Of a DNA stretch of 58,792 nucleotides, positions 41,744 through 50,452 are shown piece by piece. Under the pieces are notes generated by a model, which ran no database searches, had not been told where the DNA came from, and saw nothing but the letters and a program-made list of their open reading frames with translations. Position 1 is the first letter of the stretch, and every line of letters begins with the position of its first letter. The position numbers were made by a program, and so were the translations under genes. Origin of the DNA: an uncultured Paracoccus sp. (GTDB lineage: Bacteria > Pseudomonadota > Alphaproteobacteria > Rhodobacterales > Rhodobacteraceae); assembly GCF_947487305.1 (NCBI RefSeq), contig NZ_CANKWH010000018.1:1-58792 (forward strand), in the 5' to 3' direction.

Positions 41744-42522
41744 CGCACCTCCGGCAATTGCAGGGACAGGACGGCATCCGCCCAGCCAGACAGGATCGGC
41801 GGGGTCAGAACCACCAGCGCCGCCAGCGCCAGCAGGATCGCCGCCGGCGCGGCGATGAACATCACCGGCAGGGCCGGCATCACCCGGCTGACGATGCCGG
41901 ACAGCGCCTGAAACAGGAAGCCGCCCAGAACGAAGGGGGCCGACAGCATCATCGCCAGCTGGAAGCTGGCGGCGATGACGGTGACGACGCCATCCAGCAG
42001 CCCGTCGATCGGGGGAAGCTGGCCGGCCGGCCAGAGCATCAGGCTGTCGGCCAGCAGCCGGACCAGCATGACCGGCAGGCCAAGCGCCATCAGCAGGGCG
42101 ATGCCGCCAAGGTGGAAGAGATTGCCGATCGGATGCGGCGAGGCCTCGTTCGGCGCACCGATGATCTGCGACAGCGAGGCGGTCGCGGCGATGGCCGTGG
42201 CGGCGATATTGACGGCAAAGGCCAGCAGCCGCACCAAAATCCCGGCAGCAAGGCCGATCGCAAGCTCCGCCACAGCGGCGGCGATGAACAGGAACGGCGT
42301 TTCCGGTGGCGCGGACCGCGCGGCCGTGGAACCCGCCACCTCGGCCAGAACCGGCGTCAGCGCCATGGCGACGGCGATCTTGACCCGACCCGGAAGCACC
42401 GTCTCGCCAAATCCCGGCATGGCCAAGATGCAGGCCTGTACGCGGAAATAGCAAAGAACAGCCGGCCAGTTCGACCGCAGCAGCGCCTCGAGATCCATTC
42501 CATGCAGCGGATCGCCGGTCAT
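41740..42522 (-). CDS. fliR: Flagellar export apparatus protein FliR
   Basis: The 260-residue product has about six membrane helices, with an N-terminal RVQACILAMPGFGETVLPGRV and FLFQALSGIVSRVMP typical of FliR. It is part of the FliPQR export gate. ATG at 42522 overlaps the flhA stop by 1 nt; a GTG at 42525 would overlap by 4 nt. The flhA-fliR-flhB order is common in alphaproteobacteria. fliQ is absent from this cluster. Confidence 0.93.
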   Translation of the reverse strand: MTGDPLHGMDLEALLRSNWPAVLCYFRVQACILAMPGFGETVLPGRVKIAVAMALTPVLAEVAGSTAARSAPPETPFLFIAAAVAELAIGLAAGILVRLLAFAVNIAATAIAATASLSQIIGAPNEASPHPIGNLFHLGGIALLMALGLPVMLVRLLADSLMLWPAGQLPPIDGLLDGVVTVIAASFQLAMMLSAPFVLGGFLFQALSGIVSRVMPALPVMFIAAPAAILLALAALVVLTPPILSGWADAVLSLQLPEVR

Positions 42523-44621
42523 CACGGCAGCTCGATCGTGCCCAGAAGCCGCAGATTGGCGGCGGGATCGATCTCGTCGAGACTGAGCACCGGCACCGTC
42601 AGGCCATGCGCGCTGAGCATGGCGCGCACCGCGCGGCGGCGATGATCCGGCGCGGCAATCACGGCCTCGGCGCGCGGATCGACGGCGGCAACGGTTCGCC
42701 GCACGGCCAAGGCGAGCTTCTGCGACAGCGCCGGGCCAAGAGCCCCGGCCCCGCCGCGCGCCGGCTCGGCCTCGATCTGAACGAATTCACTTTCCCAGGC
42801 CGGATGCAGCTGGAGCACAGACAGCTCTCCGCCGCCACCGGCCAATTGCTGGGTGATCTGGTCGCGCAGCCGCTTGCGCACCATTTCGTAGATCGCCTCG
42901 GGGCTGTCGAGGCCGCGACATTCGCACAGCGCATCCACGATCAGCGGCAGGTTGCGGATCGAAACACCCTCGGCCAGAAGCGCCCGCAGCACCGAGAGAA
43001 GCAGTTCGGGCGAGACCTTCTCGGGGATCATGCTGTCGAAATAGCGGCGGTGACGCTCGGACCGGGCGGGATCGCTGAGCGATTTCAGCTCGTCGATCTG
43101 GCGCTGCATCGCCGCCATGGTCATCAGCGCCGCGAGATGGGACCTGACCCCCTCCATCAGATGCGTCGAGATCACCTCCATCGGGCTGACCACCGTCGCC
43201 CCGCGCACAGCGGCATTTTCCTGGTCATCGCGCGACAGCCAGCGTGCGGCCCGGCCATAAACCGGCTCGACCACCGAGACCCCGGCCAGCCCTGCCAAGA
43301 CGTCGTCAGGGCCAAGGGCCAAAACCTCGCCCGGGCGCAGGCTGCCACGACCACGGATGACGCCCTGGATGCGGATCTGGTAGTCCCCTCCCGGCAGCGA
43401 CGGATCATCGGTTATGCGGACATCCGGCAGGATCAGCCCATAGCTCCGGGCGATGTGGATGCGCAGGTTGGCGATGCGGGCGCCAAGCCCGCGCGCCGGG
43501 TCCAGCGCGGTCAGCACCAGCGCCGTGCCGATCTCGACGCTGATCTCGTCCGTATCCAGGAGATCGCCGATCCGTGCCGGCGCGAGCTCGGGGGTGCCGG
43601 CCTGGGTCTCGCGGACCGGGGCCGCCACCTGCGGCTTCCTCCGCGCGATCTGCAGGGCCAGAGCCGCCAGCGCCGCAGCAACGCCCAGAAACAACAGGCG
43701 CGGCATGCCCGGCACGAAGGACATCAGGGCCATGGCGCCCGCCACCACGGCCGGGCCGTGCCAGCGCATCAGGAACTCGCGCGACACAAGCTGCGCCGTG
43801 GTTTCGGTGGCCCCGCCCCGCGACAGCAGCAGCGCCGCCGCCATCGAGGTGATCAGCGCCGGCACCTGGCTGACCAGCCCGTCGCCGATGGTCAGATGCG
43901 AATAGGTCGCAAGCGCGTCGCCGATCGGCATCTGATGGACGATCACGCCGACGCAGAGTCCGACGATCAGGTTGATCAGGGTGATCACGATCCCGGCGAT
44001 GGCGTCGCCCTTGACGAATTTCGACGCCCCGTCCAGCGAGCCGAAGAAGCTGATCTCGCGCTGCTCGGCGATGCGGCGGCGCTTGGCCTCCTCGTGATCG
44101 ATGGCGCCGGAACTCAGATCGCCATCGATGGCCAGCTGCTTGCCCGGCAGCGAATCCAGCGCGAAGCGCGCGGAAACCTCGGCCATCCGGCCCGAACCCT
44201 TGGTGATGACCATGAAGTTCACCACCGAGATGACGGCAAAGACCGTCATGCCCACCAGCAACGAGCCACCGGCGACGAATTCCGCGAAGCCGTTGATCAC
44301 CTGTCCCGCCGCCTCGGTGCCGTTATGACCCTCCGAAAGGATCAGCCGGGTCGAGGAGACGTTGAGCGACAGGCGGATCACCAGCGAGACCAGCAAAAGC
44401 ACCGGGAAGGCCTGGAAATCGGTCGGGCGCTCGACCAGCGAAGCCATGACCAGCACCAGAACCGCCGTGGCGATGGAAAGCGCGATGCCGAAATCCAGCA
44501 GGCCGGGCGGCAGCGGCACCACCAGCGAGATGACGATCAGCACCAGCACGCCGGTGACGATCAGCGGCGTCCCGGCGCGCTCGGACCTGGGACGACGCGC
44601 AATTGCAACGATTTCGCTCAT
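42522..44621 (-). CDS. flhA: Flagellar export gate protein FlhA
   Basis: The 699-residue protein has about eight N-terminal membrane helices containing LRLSLNVSSTRLIL, NFMVITKGSGRMAEVSARF and AIDGDLSSGAI, all strongly conserved in FlhA. The cytoplasmic C-terminal domain (from about 350) docks export substrates and chaperones. The start overlaps the small upstream gene by 4 nt. This is the largest export gate component. Confidence 0.96.
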   Translation of the reverse strand: MSEIVAIARRPRSERAGTPLIVTGVLVLIVISLVVPLPPGLLDFGIALSIATAVLVLVMASLVERPTDFQAFPVLLLVSLVIRLSLNVSSTRLILSEGHNGTEAAGQVINGFAEFVAGGSLLVGMTVFAVISVVNFMVITKGSGRMAEVSARFALDSLPGKQLAIDGDLSSGAIDHEEAKRRRIAEQREISFFGSLDGASKFVKGDAIAGIVITLINLIVGLCVGVIVHQMPIGDALATYSHLTIGDGLVSQVPALITSMAAALLLSRGGATETTAQLVSREFLMRWHGPAVVAGAMALMSFVPGMPRLLFLGVAAALAALALQIARRKPQVAAPVRETQAGTPELAPARIGDLLDTDEISVEIGTALVLTALDPARGLGARIANLRIHIARSYGLILPDVRITDDPSLPGGDYQIRIQGVIRGRGSLRPGEVLALGPDDVLAGLAGVSVVEPVYGRAARWLSRDDQENAAVRGATVVSPMEVISTHLMEGVRSHLAALMTMAAMQRQIDELKSLSDPARSERHRRYFDSMIPEKVSPELLLSVLRALLAEGVSIRNLPLIVDALCECRGLDSPEAIYEMVRKRLRDQITQQLAGGGGELSVLQLHPAWESEFVQIEAEPARGGAGALGPALSQKLALAVRRTVAAVDPRAEAVIAAPDHRRRAVRAMLSAHGLTVPVLSLDEIDPAANLRLLGTIELP

Positions 44622-44902
44622 TCTGCGGCCTCCGGCATCCCGGGCTTCCCCTGCACGCCCGTTGGCGGCGCCAGCAGATCGCTGATGGTCCAGGGCCTGC
44701 CGGTCATCAGCCCGGCGCGACGCAGGAAGATGATCGCCTCGATCCGGTCCGCGGGCGACATGTCGCGCAATTCGCCACGGTAGTCCGGCGGCAGCGTTCC
44801 GCCGTCGAGCAGCAGCGTCTCGGCCCGTTGGCGGTACCCCTGCAGGTCAGGGGCGACCGCCTGCTGCATCGGCCAGACCAGAAGCAGGGCCGGGACCAGC
44901 AT
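44618..44902 (-). CDS. Small secreted-type protein within the flagellar operon
   Basis: The 94-residue product has a short hydrophobic N-terminus (MLVPALLLVWPMQQAVA) that may be a signal peptide. A soluble part follows with YRQRAETLLLDGGTLPPDYR and IEAIIFLRRAGLMTG. I do not recognise the family. It starts directly after the motA stop and overlaps flhA by 4 nt, so it is coexpressed with motor and export genes. It may be a periplasmic motor or assembly accessory; that is inference from context. Confidence 0.65.
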   Translation of the reverse strand: MLVPALLLVWPMQQAVAPDLQGYRQRAETLLLDGGTLPPDYRGELRDMSPADRIEAIIFLRRAGLMTGRPWTISDLLAPPTGVQGKPGMPEAAE

Positions 44903-45769
44903 TCAGGCGGCCTTCCTCAGATCGCGCAACTTGGCCTCGAGCGTGTCGTAATCGGGCCTCACATGCTCGGGCACGGTCTGGCGACCGACCTCGACGCAGA
45001 GATTGGTGGCATGCTGGTGGAGGCCCGCGATCAACACCGACTTGATCACGTCATAGAAGGCCAGGTCCTTGCGGATCACCCCGGCCAGACGGTGCGACAG
45101 CGGCGCGACAAGGCAATAGGCGAGAAACACCCCCAGGAAGGTTCCGACCAGCGCGCTACCGATCATCTTGCCCAGCACGGCGGGCGGCTGATCGATCGAG
45201 CCCATGGTCTTGATGATGCCCAGAACAGCCGCGACAATGCCCAGTGCCGGCAGGGCATCGGCCATGGATTGCAGGGCATGAGGGACCTCCAGCGCCTCTT
45301 CGCGGATCGCGGCGATGCGGCGGGACAGCATGTCCTCGACCTGGTAGGGATCGTCATAGTTGAGACTGGCCGAGCGCAGCGTATCGGCGATCAGCGAGAC
45401 GATATTCTCGTCCGAGAGCAGGCGTGGATAAGCCGAGAAGATCGTCGATTGATGCGGGTTCTCGATATGTTCAGCCAAAGCTACCGGGTTTTCCCGGGCG
45501 ATGCGCAGCAGTTGATAAAGCAGGCACAGCACGTCCTGATGATCGCTGACGCTGAGGCGCGGCCCCTTGAACGAGCGGATCAGCCCGCCAAGCGTGGCCT
45601 TGAGCACGTGGCTGTCATTCGACAGCAGATAGGAGCCCGCCGCAGCGCCGCCGATCATCATGAACTCATAGGGCAGCGAATGCAGGATGACCGCGAGGTG
45701 GCCACCCGCCAGCAGGAAGCCGCCGAACACCATCCCCATGGTCACGATAATGCCAACCAGACCGAACAT
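44903..45769 (-). CDS. motA: Flagellar stator protein MotA
   Basis: The 288-residue protein has four membrane helices, the cytoplasmic loop RIARENPVALAEHIENP, the helices with LGIVAAVLGIIKTMGSID and SALVGTFLGVFLAYC. It forms with MotB the ion-conducting stator. motB is not adjacent, which is unusual for most bacteria but is seen in several Rhodobacterales. It is 10 nt downstream of the motE-like gene. Confidence 0.93.
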   Translation of the reverse strand: MFGLVGIIVTMGMVFGGFLLAGGHLAVILHSLPYEFMMIGGAAAGSYLLSNDSHVLKATLGGLIRSFKGPRLSVSDHQDVLCLLYQLLRIARENPVALAEHIENPHQSTIFSAYPRLLSDENIVSLIADTLRSASLNYDDPYQVEDMLSRRIAAIREEALEVPHALQSMADALPALGIVAAVLGIIKTMGSIDQPPAVLGKMIGSALVGTFLGVFLAYCLVAPLSHRLAGVIRKDLAFYDVIKSVLIAGLHQHATNLCVEVGRQTVPEHVRPDYDTLEAKLRDLRKAA

Positions 45770-45779
45770 GCAGGCTCTC

Positions 45780-46325
45780 CTATTTGTCGCGCACGCTGCG
45801 GGCGCCCATATGCGTTGTCAGGATGGCCGCCTGATTGGGATCGACCGCAGCCATGATGCGGGCGCCGGTTTCCGGCTGGACCCGCATCACGATCTCGGCG
45901 GCGAAATCGGCCGGAAGATTGGTCAGCACCGCCGCGGCCTCGGCCGGTTTCATCTTGTCGAAGACCGCCACCAGCCGGTCGACATCGCTTTGCACCCGGG
46001 TACTCTGATCGGTCTGCCGAAGCTGGACACTGGCCTTCATCGCCTTCAGCTCGACCAGCCGCGATCGCAGGCTGGCCTCGGCCGCCGCCAGTTCCTGCTT
46101 GCGGCTGTCTATCGCCTCCAGATAGCGCTCGATCCGCAGTCCACGGTCTCGCAGCTCTTCGGCCAGGGCAACGGCCTCCGGCACATCGCCGCACCCCTCC
46201 AGCAGTTCCGGAGGCGGGGCGGCGAAGGCAAGGAGGCTCGCGGCATGGCCCGAACCTTGCACCAGCGCGACGCCGAGCGGCAGAGCGAAGACCAGGCCCA
46301 GCAAGGGCAGCAGCGCCCTAGGCAT
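45780..46325 (-). CDS. MotE-like flagellar protein (MgtE intracellular N-domain type)
   Basis: The 181-residue product has a signal-like hydrophobic N-terminus (MPRALLPLLGLVFALPLGVA), a coiled coil near 75-120 (KQELAAAEASLRSRLVELKA) and a C-terminal helical repeat KMKPAEAAAVLTNLPADFAA. The C-terminal part resembles MgtE N-domains, as in MotE, a periplasmic chaperone for MotC in Sinorhizobium. Start at 46325 overlaps the upstream gene by 8 nt. Function in motor assembly is inferred. Confidence 0.78.
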   Translation of the reverse strand: MPRALLPLLGLVFALPLGVALVQGSGHAASLLAFAAPPPELLEGCGDVPEAVALAEELRDRGLRIERYLEAIDSRKQELAAAEASLRSRLVELKAMKASVQLRQTDQSTRVQSDVDRLVAVFDKMKPAEAAAVLTNLPADFAAEIVMRVQPETGARIMAAVDPNQAAILTTHMGARSVRDK

Positions 46326-46680
46326 CGAGCGGCACCCGCCGCCGGCGCAACCGTGTGACCGCGCCGCCCGGGGACCCGGATGCAGGATCGGCGCCAACGG
46401 CATCACGCATCCTCAGATGCAGGTCCCAGCGCGCGCGCTCGGACTGCGCCTTCTGCACCTCAGCGGCGAGGACCTCCCCCGCGCTCATTGCCTCCTTCCG
46501 TGCCAGCCTGATCGATTGTTCCAGCCGGTCGATCTCGGCGGCCATGACGGCGATGGCGCCGCCGAGTCCCTTCTCCAGATCGTTGAGGCGGCGCAGGCGG
46601 CGCGCGAGGATGGTGCAGAACACCATCAGGATGACCGAACCGGCGATGATGCCGCATTCCATGGCCGTGTCGAGCGTCAT
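46318..46680 (-). CDS. Small membrane-anchored coiled-coil protein in the flagellar operon
   Basis: The 120-residue product has one N-terminal membrane helix (AMECGIIAGSVILMVFCTIL), then a positively charged stretch and a coiled coil (LEQSIRLARKEAMSAGEVLA, QKAQSERARWDLH). The C-terminus is Arg-rich. I do not recognise the family. It is tied by overlaps to fliL (4 nt) and to the motE-like gene (8 nt), so a motor or basal-body role is likely by context. Confidence 0.65.
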   Translation of the reverse strand: MTLDTAMECGIIAGSVILMVFCTILARRLRRLNDLEKGLGGAIAVMAAEIDRLEQSIRLARKEAMSAGEVLAAEVQKAQSERARWDLHLRMRDAVGADPASGSPGGAVTRLRRRRVPLDA

Positions 46681-47165
46681 TTCAGTCTGAACTCCGTGAT
46701 CAGCAGATCGGTGACGGGCAGATCGGGCAGCGCCTCGCGGGCGCGGGCGGTCAACTCGTATTTGATGATGTCCAACACGCCACGCTTGTCGAAGGCCAGC
46801 GGATCGACGTCCGACAGAAAGCCGTTGAAGTCGTCCAGCACGCGGGGAAGCAGCGCGGTGATGGCCTCGACCGCGCCGGCCTCGGTCTCGATGACCGTCG
46901 CAAGGCCAAGCACATTATGGCTGCCGCCAGCCAGCGTCAGTTCGATGGGGGGAACCGCGACGAAGGCGACGGCGCGATCGGCAGGCTCTACCTCCTTTTT
47001 GGCAGCCGCCTCCGGTCCCGGTGCGATCATGGCAAGCGGCGACCAGAACCCCATGAAGGTCGAACCGAAACCGGCTCCGGCCAGAACGACCGCCGCGATC
47101 AGGGGCAGCAGCACACGCTTGCGGCCTTTTCCGGGTTCGACAGCCTGTGCCGTTTCGGCCTGCAT
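46677..47165 (-). CDS. fliL: Flagellar basal body-associated protein FliL
   Basis: The 162-residue product has an N-terminal basic segment (GKGRKR), one membrane helix (LLPLIAAVVLAGAGFGSTF) and a periplasmic domain ending TDLLITEFRLK, which is typical of FliL. FliL rings surround the stator and stabilise torque generation. ATG at 47165 is preceded by AAGGAGA. First gene of the leftward flagellar operon. Confidence 0.92.
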   Translation of the reverse strand: MQAETAQAVEPGKGRKRVLLPLIAAVVLAGAGFGSTFMGFWSPLAMIAPGPEAAAKKEVEPADRAVAFVAVPPIELTLAGGSHNVLGLATVIETEAGAVEAITALLPRVLDDFNGFLSDVDPLAFDKRGVLDIIKYELTARAREALPDLPVTDLLITEFRLK

Positions 47166-47207
47166 GGCGATTCTCCTTCCGACGGGAAAGTGAATAACAC
47201 CTTGGCA

Positions 47208-47223
47208 CTAACCGAATATTAAC
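47208..47223. promoter_or_regulatory. CtrA-like binding site between fliL and fliF
   Basis: CTAA-N7-TTAAC (47208-47223) is one mismatch from the CtrA consensus TTAA-N7-TTAA. It lies in the 112-nt divergent gap, 43 nt from fliL and 54 nt from fliF start codons. CtrA controls flagellar genes in many alphaproteobacteria. Confidence 0.5.
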
Positions 47224-47277
47224 GCGCGCCATGGCATCAGGAGGCGAGACGAAAGCGGTGATTCGAAAGGATCGGTT

Positions 47278-48876
47278 TTGCAAAAACTGCAGGACTATTG
47301 GAGCGAGCGAAGCCCCCGGCAGCGGACGATCCTCGTCGGCGCGTTCCTTGCCGCCTTTCTGGCCGTTTCGGCCTTCTCCTGGCTGGCCAACCGGCCCAGC
47401 ATGGCGCTGCTCTATGCCGGGCTCGACCCGACCGTCGCCGGCCAGGTGATTGCCGGAATCGAGCGCGCCGGCGTGCCCTACCTGGTGCGCGGCGATTCCA
47501 TCTATGTCGATGCCGTACAGCGCGACCGGCTGCGCATGGACCTCGCTGCCGAGGGGTTGCCGGCCAGCGGCACCGCCGGCTACGAACTGCTGGACGGGAT
47601 GTCCGGCTTTGGCACCACCTCGCAGATGTTCGACGCCGCCTATTGGCGGGCGAAAGAGGGCGAGCTGGCGCGAACCATCCTGGCGCTGCCGAATGTGAAA
47701 TCGGCTCGCGTGCACCTGGCGGTGAAGCAGGGCCGGGGCTATCGCCGCGACGACAGCGCCAGCGCGTCGGTGACGCTGACCACGGCAACCGGGCCGATCA
47801 GCCAGGCGCAGGCAAGGTCGCTGAAATACCTGATCTCCTCGGGTGTGCCGGGATTGCTGCCCGAAGCGGTCACTGTGATCGACAGCGAGCGTGGCGTGGT
47901 CGCGGATGGACAGGATGGCACCGGCACCGAGCGCGCCGACGCGATGAAGCACAATGTCGAACGCATTCTCGAGCCGCATGTGGGGCTGGGCAATGCCATC
48001 GTCGAGCTGAATCTGGACCTCGTGACCGAGTCCGAGGTGGTGACGGAACAGCGATTCAATCCGCAGGAAACGGCAAAGATCTCGGAACTGGTCGAGGAAA
48101 CCTCGGATCAGAGCAGCAGCGGCGGTGCGCCGGCGGTCACGGCGGCCTCGAACCTGCCAGATGGCGGTGCCGCGGGCGGCGATCCCAGCAAGTCCTCGCG
48201 TTCGGAAAATCGTCAGCAGTCGAATTACGAGGTCAGCAAGTCGGTGCGCGAGGTGTCGCGGCAGCCCGGCTCGGTCAGGCGCCTGTCCGTGGCGGTGCTG
48301 GTCAATGGTATCGTCCAGACCGCCGCCGATGGCAGCACGTCCATGGTGCCGCGCACGGATGCCGAGATCGAGACCCTGCGCGAGCTCGTGGCCTCGGCCG
48401 TCGGCTTCGATCCGGCGCGCGGCGACCAGATCACCGTCAAATCCCTGCCCTTCGCCGAATTGGGCACCGAGGGCACGCTGGCGACGCAGGGCGGCTGGCT
48501 GGACCGGCTGGAGCTGAACGCGCTGCTGAAGCTGTTGCTGATCGGCTTCTTCGCCGTGGCCGTCGCCGCGCTGATCCTGCGACCGATTCTGCGCGGGCGG
48601 CAGGCCGGCCAGACGGGAAATCGCTTGCTGGATGACAGCGGAGCCGGCACCGCCGGCCTGACCGCGCTGGCGGCTGATGCTGCGATGATCGAGCCGCCCT
48701 TCTCGCAGGCGGGGCTCGACGCGACGCTGATCGGCTCGGATCCGGCGGGCAAGGCGCCGCTGTCGCTGCCGCCCGCCGACCCTGTCGCACGGCTGCGCGG
48801 CATGATGAAGGACCGACAAGAGGAAAGCCTGAAGATCCTCTCGGGCTGGATCGATGAGAAGGAGAAGGCGCATTGA
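47278..48876 (+). CDS. fliF: Flagellar MS-ring protein FliF
   Basis: The 532-residue protein has membrane helices at both ends (VGAFLAAFLAVSAF near 20-33 and LKLLLIGFFAVAVAALILRP near 418-437). Between them is the FliF ring-building core: MALLYAGLDPTVAGQV, PNVKSARVHLAV and SVTLTTATGPISQAQA. It forms the MS ring in the inner membrane. TTG at 47278 is chosen because GAAAGGA lies 7 nt upstream; no ATG suits. The C-terminal tail (DRQEESLKILSGWIDEKEK) normally docks FliG, which is not in the window. Confidence 0.94.
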   Translation: MQKLQDYWSERSPRQRTILVGAFLAAFLAVSAFSWLANRPSMALLYAGLDPTVAGQVIAGIERAGVPYLVRGDSIYVDAVQRDRLRMDLAAEGLPASGTAGYELLDGMSGFGTTSQMFDAAYWRAKEGELARTILALPNVKSARVHLAVKQGRGYRRDDSASASVTLTTATGPISQAQARSLKYLISSGVPGLLPEAVTVIDSERGVVADGQDGTGTERADAMKHNVERILEPHVGLGNAIVELNLDLVTESEVVTEQRFNPQETAKISELVEETSDQSSSGGAPAVTAASNLPDGGAAGGDPSKSSRSENRQQSNYEVSKSVREVSRQPGSVRRLSVAVLVNGIVQTAADGSTSMVPRTDAEIETLRELVASAVGFDPARGDQITVKSLPFAELGTEGTLATQGGWLDRLELNALLKLLLIGFFAVAVAALILRPILRGRQAGQTGNRLLDDSGAGTAGLTALAADAAMIEPPFSQAGLDATLIGSDPAGKAPLSLPPADPVARLRGMMKDRQEESLKILSGWIDEKEKAH

Positions 48877-49430
48877 GCGAAGCGGTCTTCAGGCTTGAAT
48901 CCTTCACCACCGACTCTCCGCCAACCCGCGATATGACTCGCCGGGATGAACTGGCCATCGCCTATCGCGACGGTCTGGCCGAAGGCCGCGCCATGGGTTT
49001 CTCGGACGAGCTGCGCGCATTGACCGAGGCCATAGGGGCGCTCGGGCTGGTGGTGACGGACGCCAAGGCGCTCTGGGCCGAGGCCGAGCGGGAGACCGTG
49101 GCGGGGCTCATGCCGGTGCTGAGCGAGATCGTGACCGCCTTGGCCGCCCAGGCTGACTCCGCCGGTATCGAGGCCGCGCTTCGGGACGAACTGCTGTGGC
49201 TGGCCGGTCAGGCGACGCCGCCCGGCTGGCACATCCTTTGCCCGCCGGACATGGAGGCGATGATCCGCCGCTGTGCAGCGGCGGCCGGAATCGGGGAAGC
49301 CGATATCCGGATCGGCCCCGAAGGCGAGGAAGCCTCGATCATCTTCGATCAGGGCCGCAGTGCCTTTTCGAAACAGCAGGTCGCCCAGCATTTCCGCGAC
49401 CTGATCGCCGAGTTGCAGGAGGACGAATGA
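48873..49430 (+). CDS. FliH-like flagellar assembly protein
   Basis: The 185-residue product lies where fliH is expected. It has a disordered N-terminus, helical segments (DELAIAYRDGLAEGRAMGFS, TEAIGALGLVVTDAKALWAE) and a C-terminal domain with EASIIFDQGRSAFSKQQVAQHF, as in short FliH/FliY-like proteins that regulate the export ATPase. Identity is based on context and general layout. TTG at 48873 overlaps the fliF stop by 4 nt, with GAAGGAGAAGG upstream. Confidence 0.72.
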   Translation: MSEAVFRLESFTTDSPPTRDMTRRDELAIAYRDGLAEGRAMGFSDELRALTEAIGALGLVVTDAKALWAEAERETVAGLMPVLSEIVTALAAQADSAGIEAALRDELLWLAGQATPPGWHILCPPDMEAMIRRCAAAAGIGEADIRIGPEGEEASIIFDQGRSAFSKQQVAQHFRDLIAELQEDE

Positions 49431-49687
49431 TGGACGATCCATCGCAACTGATCGACACCGATGACATCGAGGTCGAGGTGACCATTCGCATCGGCCGCAC
49501 GCGACTGACCGTGGCCGAGCTCTCGGCCCTGCGCCGGAACGAAGTGCTGACGCTGGACCAGTCGATCAGCGACGGGGTCGAGATCTGCGTCGGCGAGAAG
49601 GTCATTGCCCGGGGCGAGCTGACCGGCGATGGCGCACCCGAAAACCGGCTCTGCATCCGCATCATCGGCGCGGCCGAAACCCCGTGA
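49427..49687 (+). CDS. fliN: Flagellar motor switch protein FliN
   Basis: The 86-residue product is a single SpoA domain: DIEVEVTIRIGRTRLTVAEL, GVEICVGEKVIARGEL, RLCIRII. It is shorter than E. coli FliN because the N-terminal extension is lacking. It builds the C-ring with FliM and FliG. It overlaps the fliH-like gene by 4 nt and fliP by 4 nt (GTGA). Confidence 0.92.
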   Translation: MMDDPSQLIDTDDIEVEVTIRIGRTRLTVAELSALRRNEVLTLDQSISDGVEICVGEKVIARGELTGDGAPENRLCIRIIGAAETP

Positions 49688-50415
49688 TCCGCGCGCTGCC
49701 GCTGCTGTACCTGGCCCCGGCCCTTGCCCTGTCGGCGCTGACGGCCGGGGCGCAGGGGTTCGAGGGGCTGGAGCCATTGCAACAGGGCGCGGCGGGCCTC
49801 GGGCAGAACGCGGTGCTGATCGTGCTGGGGCTGACGGCGATCTCGCTGGCACCCGGCATCGCCATCATGATGACCTGCTTTCCCTTCATCGTCACCGTGC
49901 TGTCGATCCTGCGCCAGTCGATCGGCCTGCCGCAATCGCCGCCCAACATGCTGATCGTCAGCCTCGCCATCTTCCTGACCTGGTTCATCATGGACCCGGT
50001 GCTGCGCGAGGCCTGGCAGGTGGCCGGCCAGCCGCTGAGCGAGGGTCGCATCAGCCTGACCGAAGCCTTCACCCTCGGGACCGAGCCGTTCCGCGGCTTC
50101 ATGCTGGCGCGCACCGACCCCGACACGCTGGCGGCGCTGGCCGAGGTGGCGCCGGCGGGCATCGGTCCGCCCGAGCGGTTGTCGGTACTGGTGCCCGCCT
50201 TCATGTTGTCCGAGATCACCCGCGCCTTCGAGATCGGTTTCCTGATCTCGCTGCCCTTCCTCATCATCGACCTGGTAGTCTCGGCGGTGCTGATGACGAT
50301 GGGCATGATGATGGTGCCGCCGGTGATGGTGGCCCTGCCCTTCAAGCTGGCCTTCTTCGTCGTCGTCGATGGCTGGACGCTGATCGCCGGCGCGCTGGTG
50401 CGCAGCTATCAATAG
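49684..50415 (+). CDS. fliP: Flagellar export gate protein FliP
   Basis: The 243-residue product has a cleavable-type signal (LLYLAPALALSALTAGAQG) and the FliP blocks CFPFIVTVLSILRQSIGLPQ, LVPAFMLSEITRAFEIGF, and LPFKLAFFVVVDGW. FliP with FliQ and FliR forms the export channel. Start is GTG at 49684, coupled to fliN. It is the last rightward flagellar gene; the next gene dxs is convergent. Confidence 0.94.
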   Translation: MIRALPLLYLAPALALSALTAGAQGFEGLEPLQQGAAGLGQNAVLIVLGLTAISLAPGIAIMMTCFPFIVTVLSILRQSIGLPQSPPNMLIVSLAIFLTWFIMDPVLREAWQVAGQPLSEGRISLTEAFTLGTEPFRGFMLARTDPDTLAALAEVAPAGIGPPERLSVLVPAFMLSEITRAFEIGFLISLPFLIIDLVVSAVLMTMGMMMVPPVMVALPFKLAFFVVVDGWTLIAGALVRSYQ

Positions 50416-50452
50416 GCCGCGCCAGCGATAACCCGGCACGACAGGCGCTTGA

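Noticed and set aside
42606..44783. 725-residue frame antisense to flhA
   Set aside because: Shadow of flhA with no recognisable motif.
47202..47217. Sigma-54-like TGGCAC near fliL-fliF
   Set aside because: No GC at the required -12 position; the sequence there is GAAT, so the site fails the consensus.
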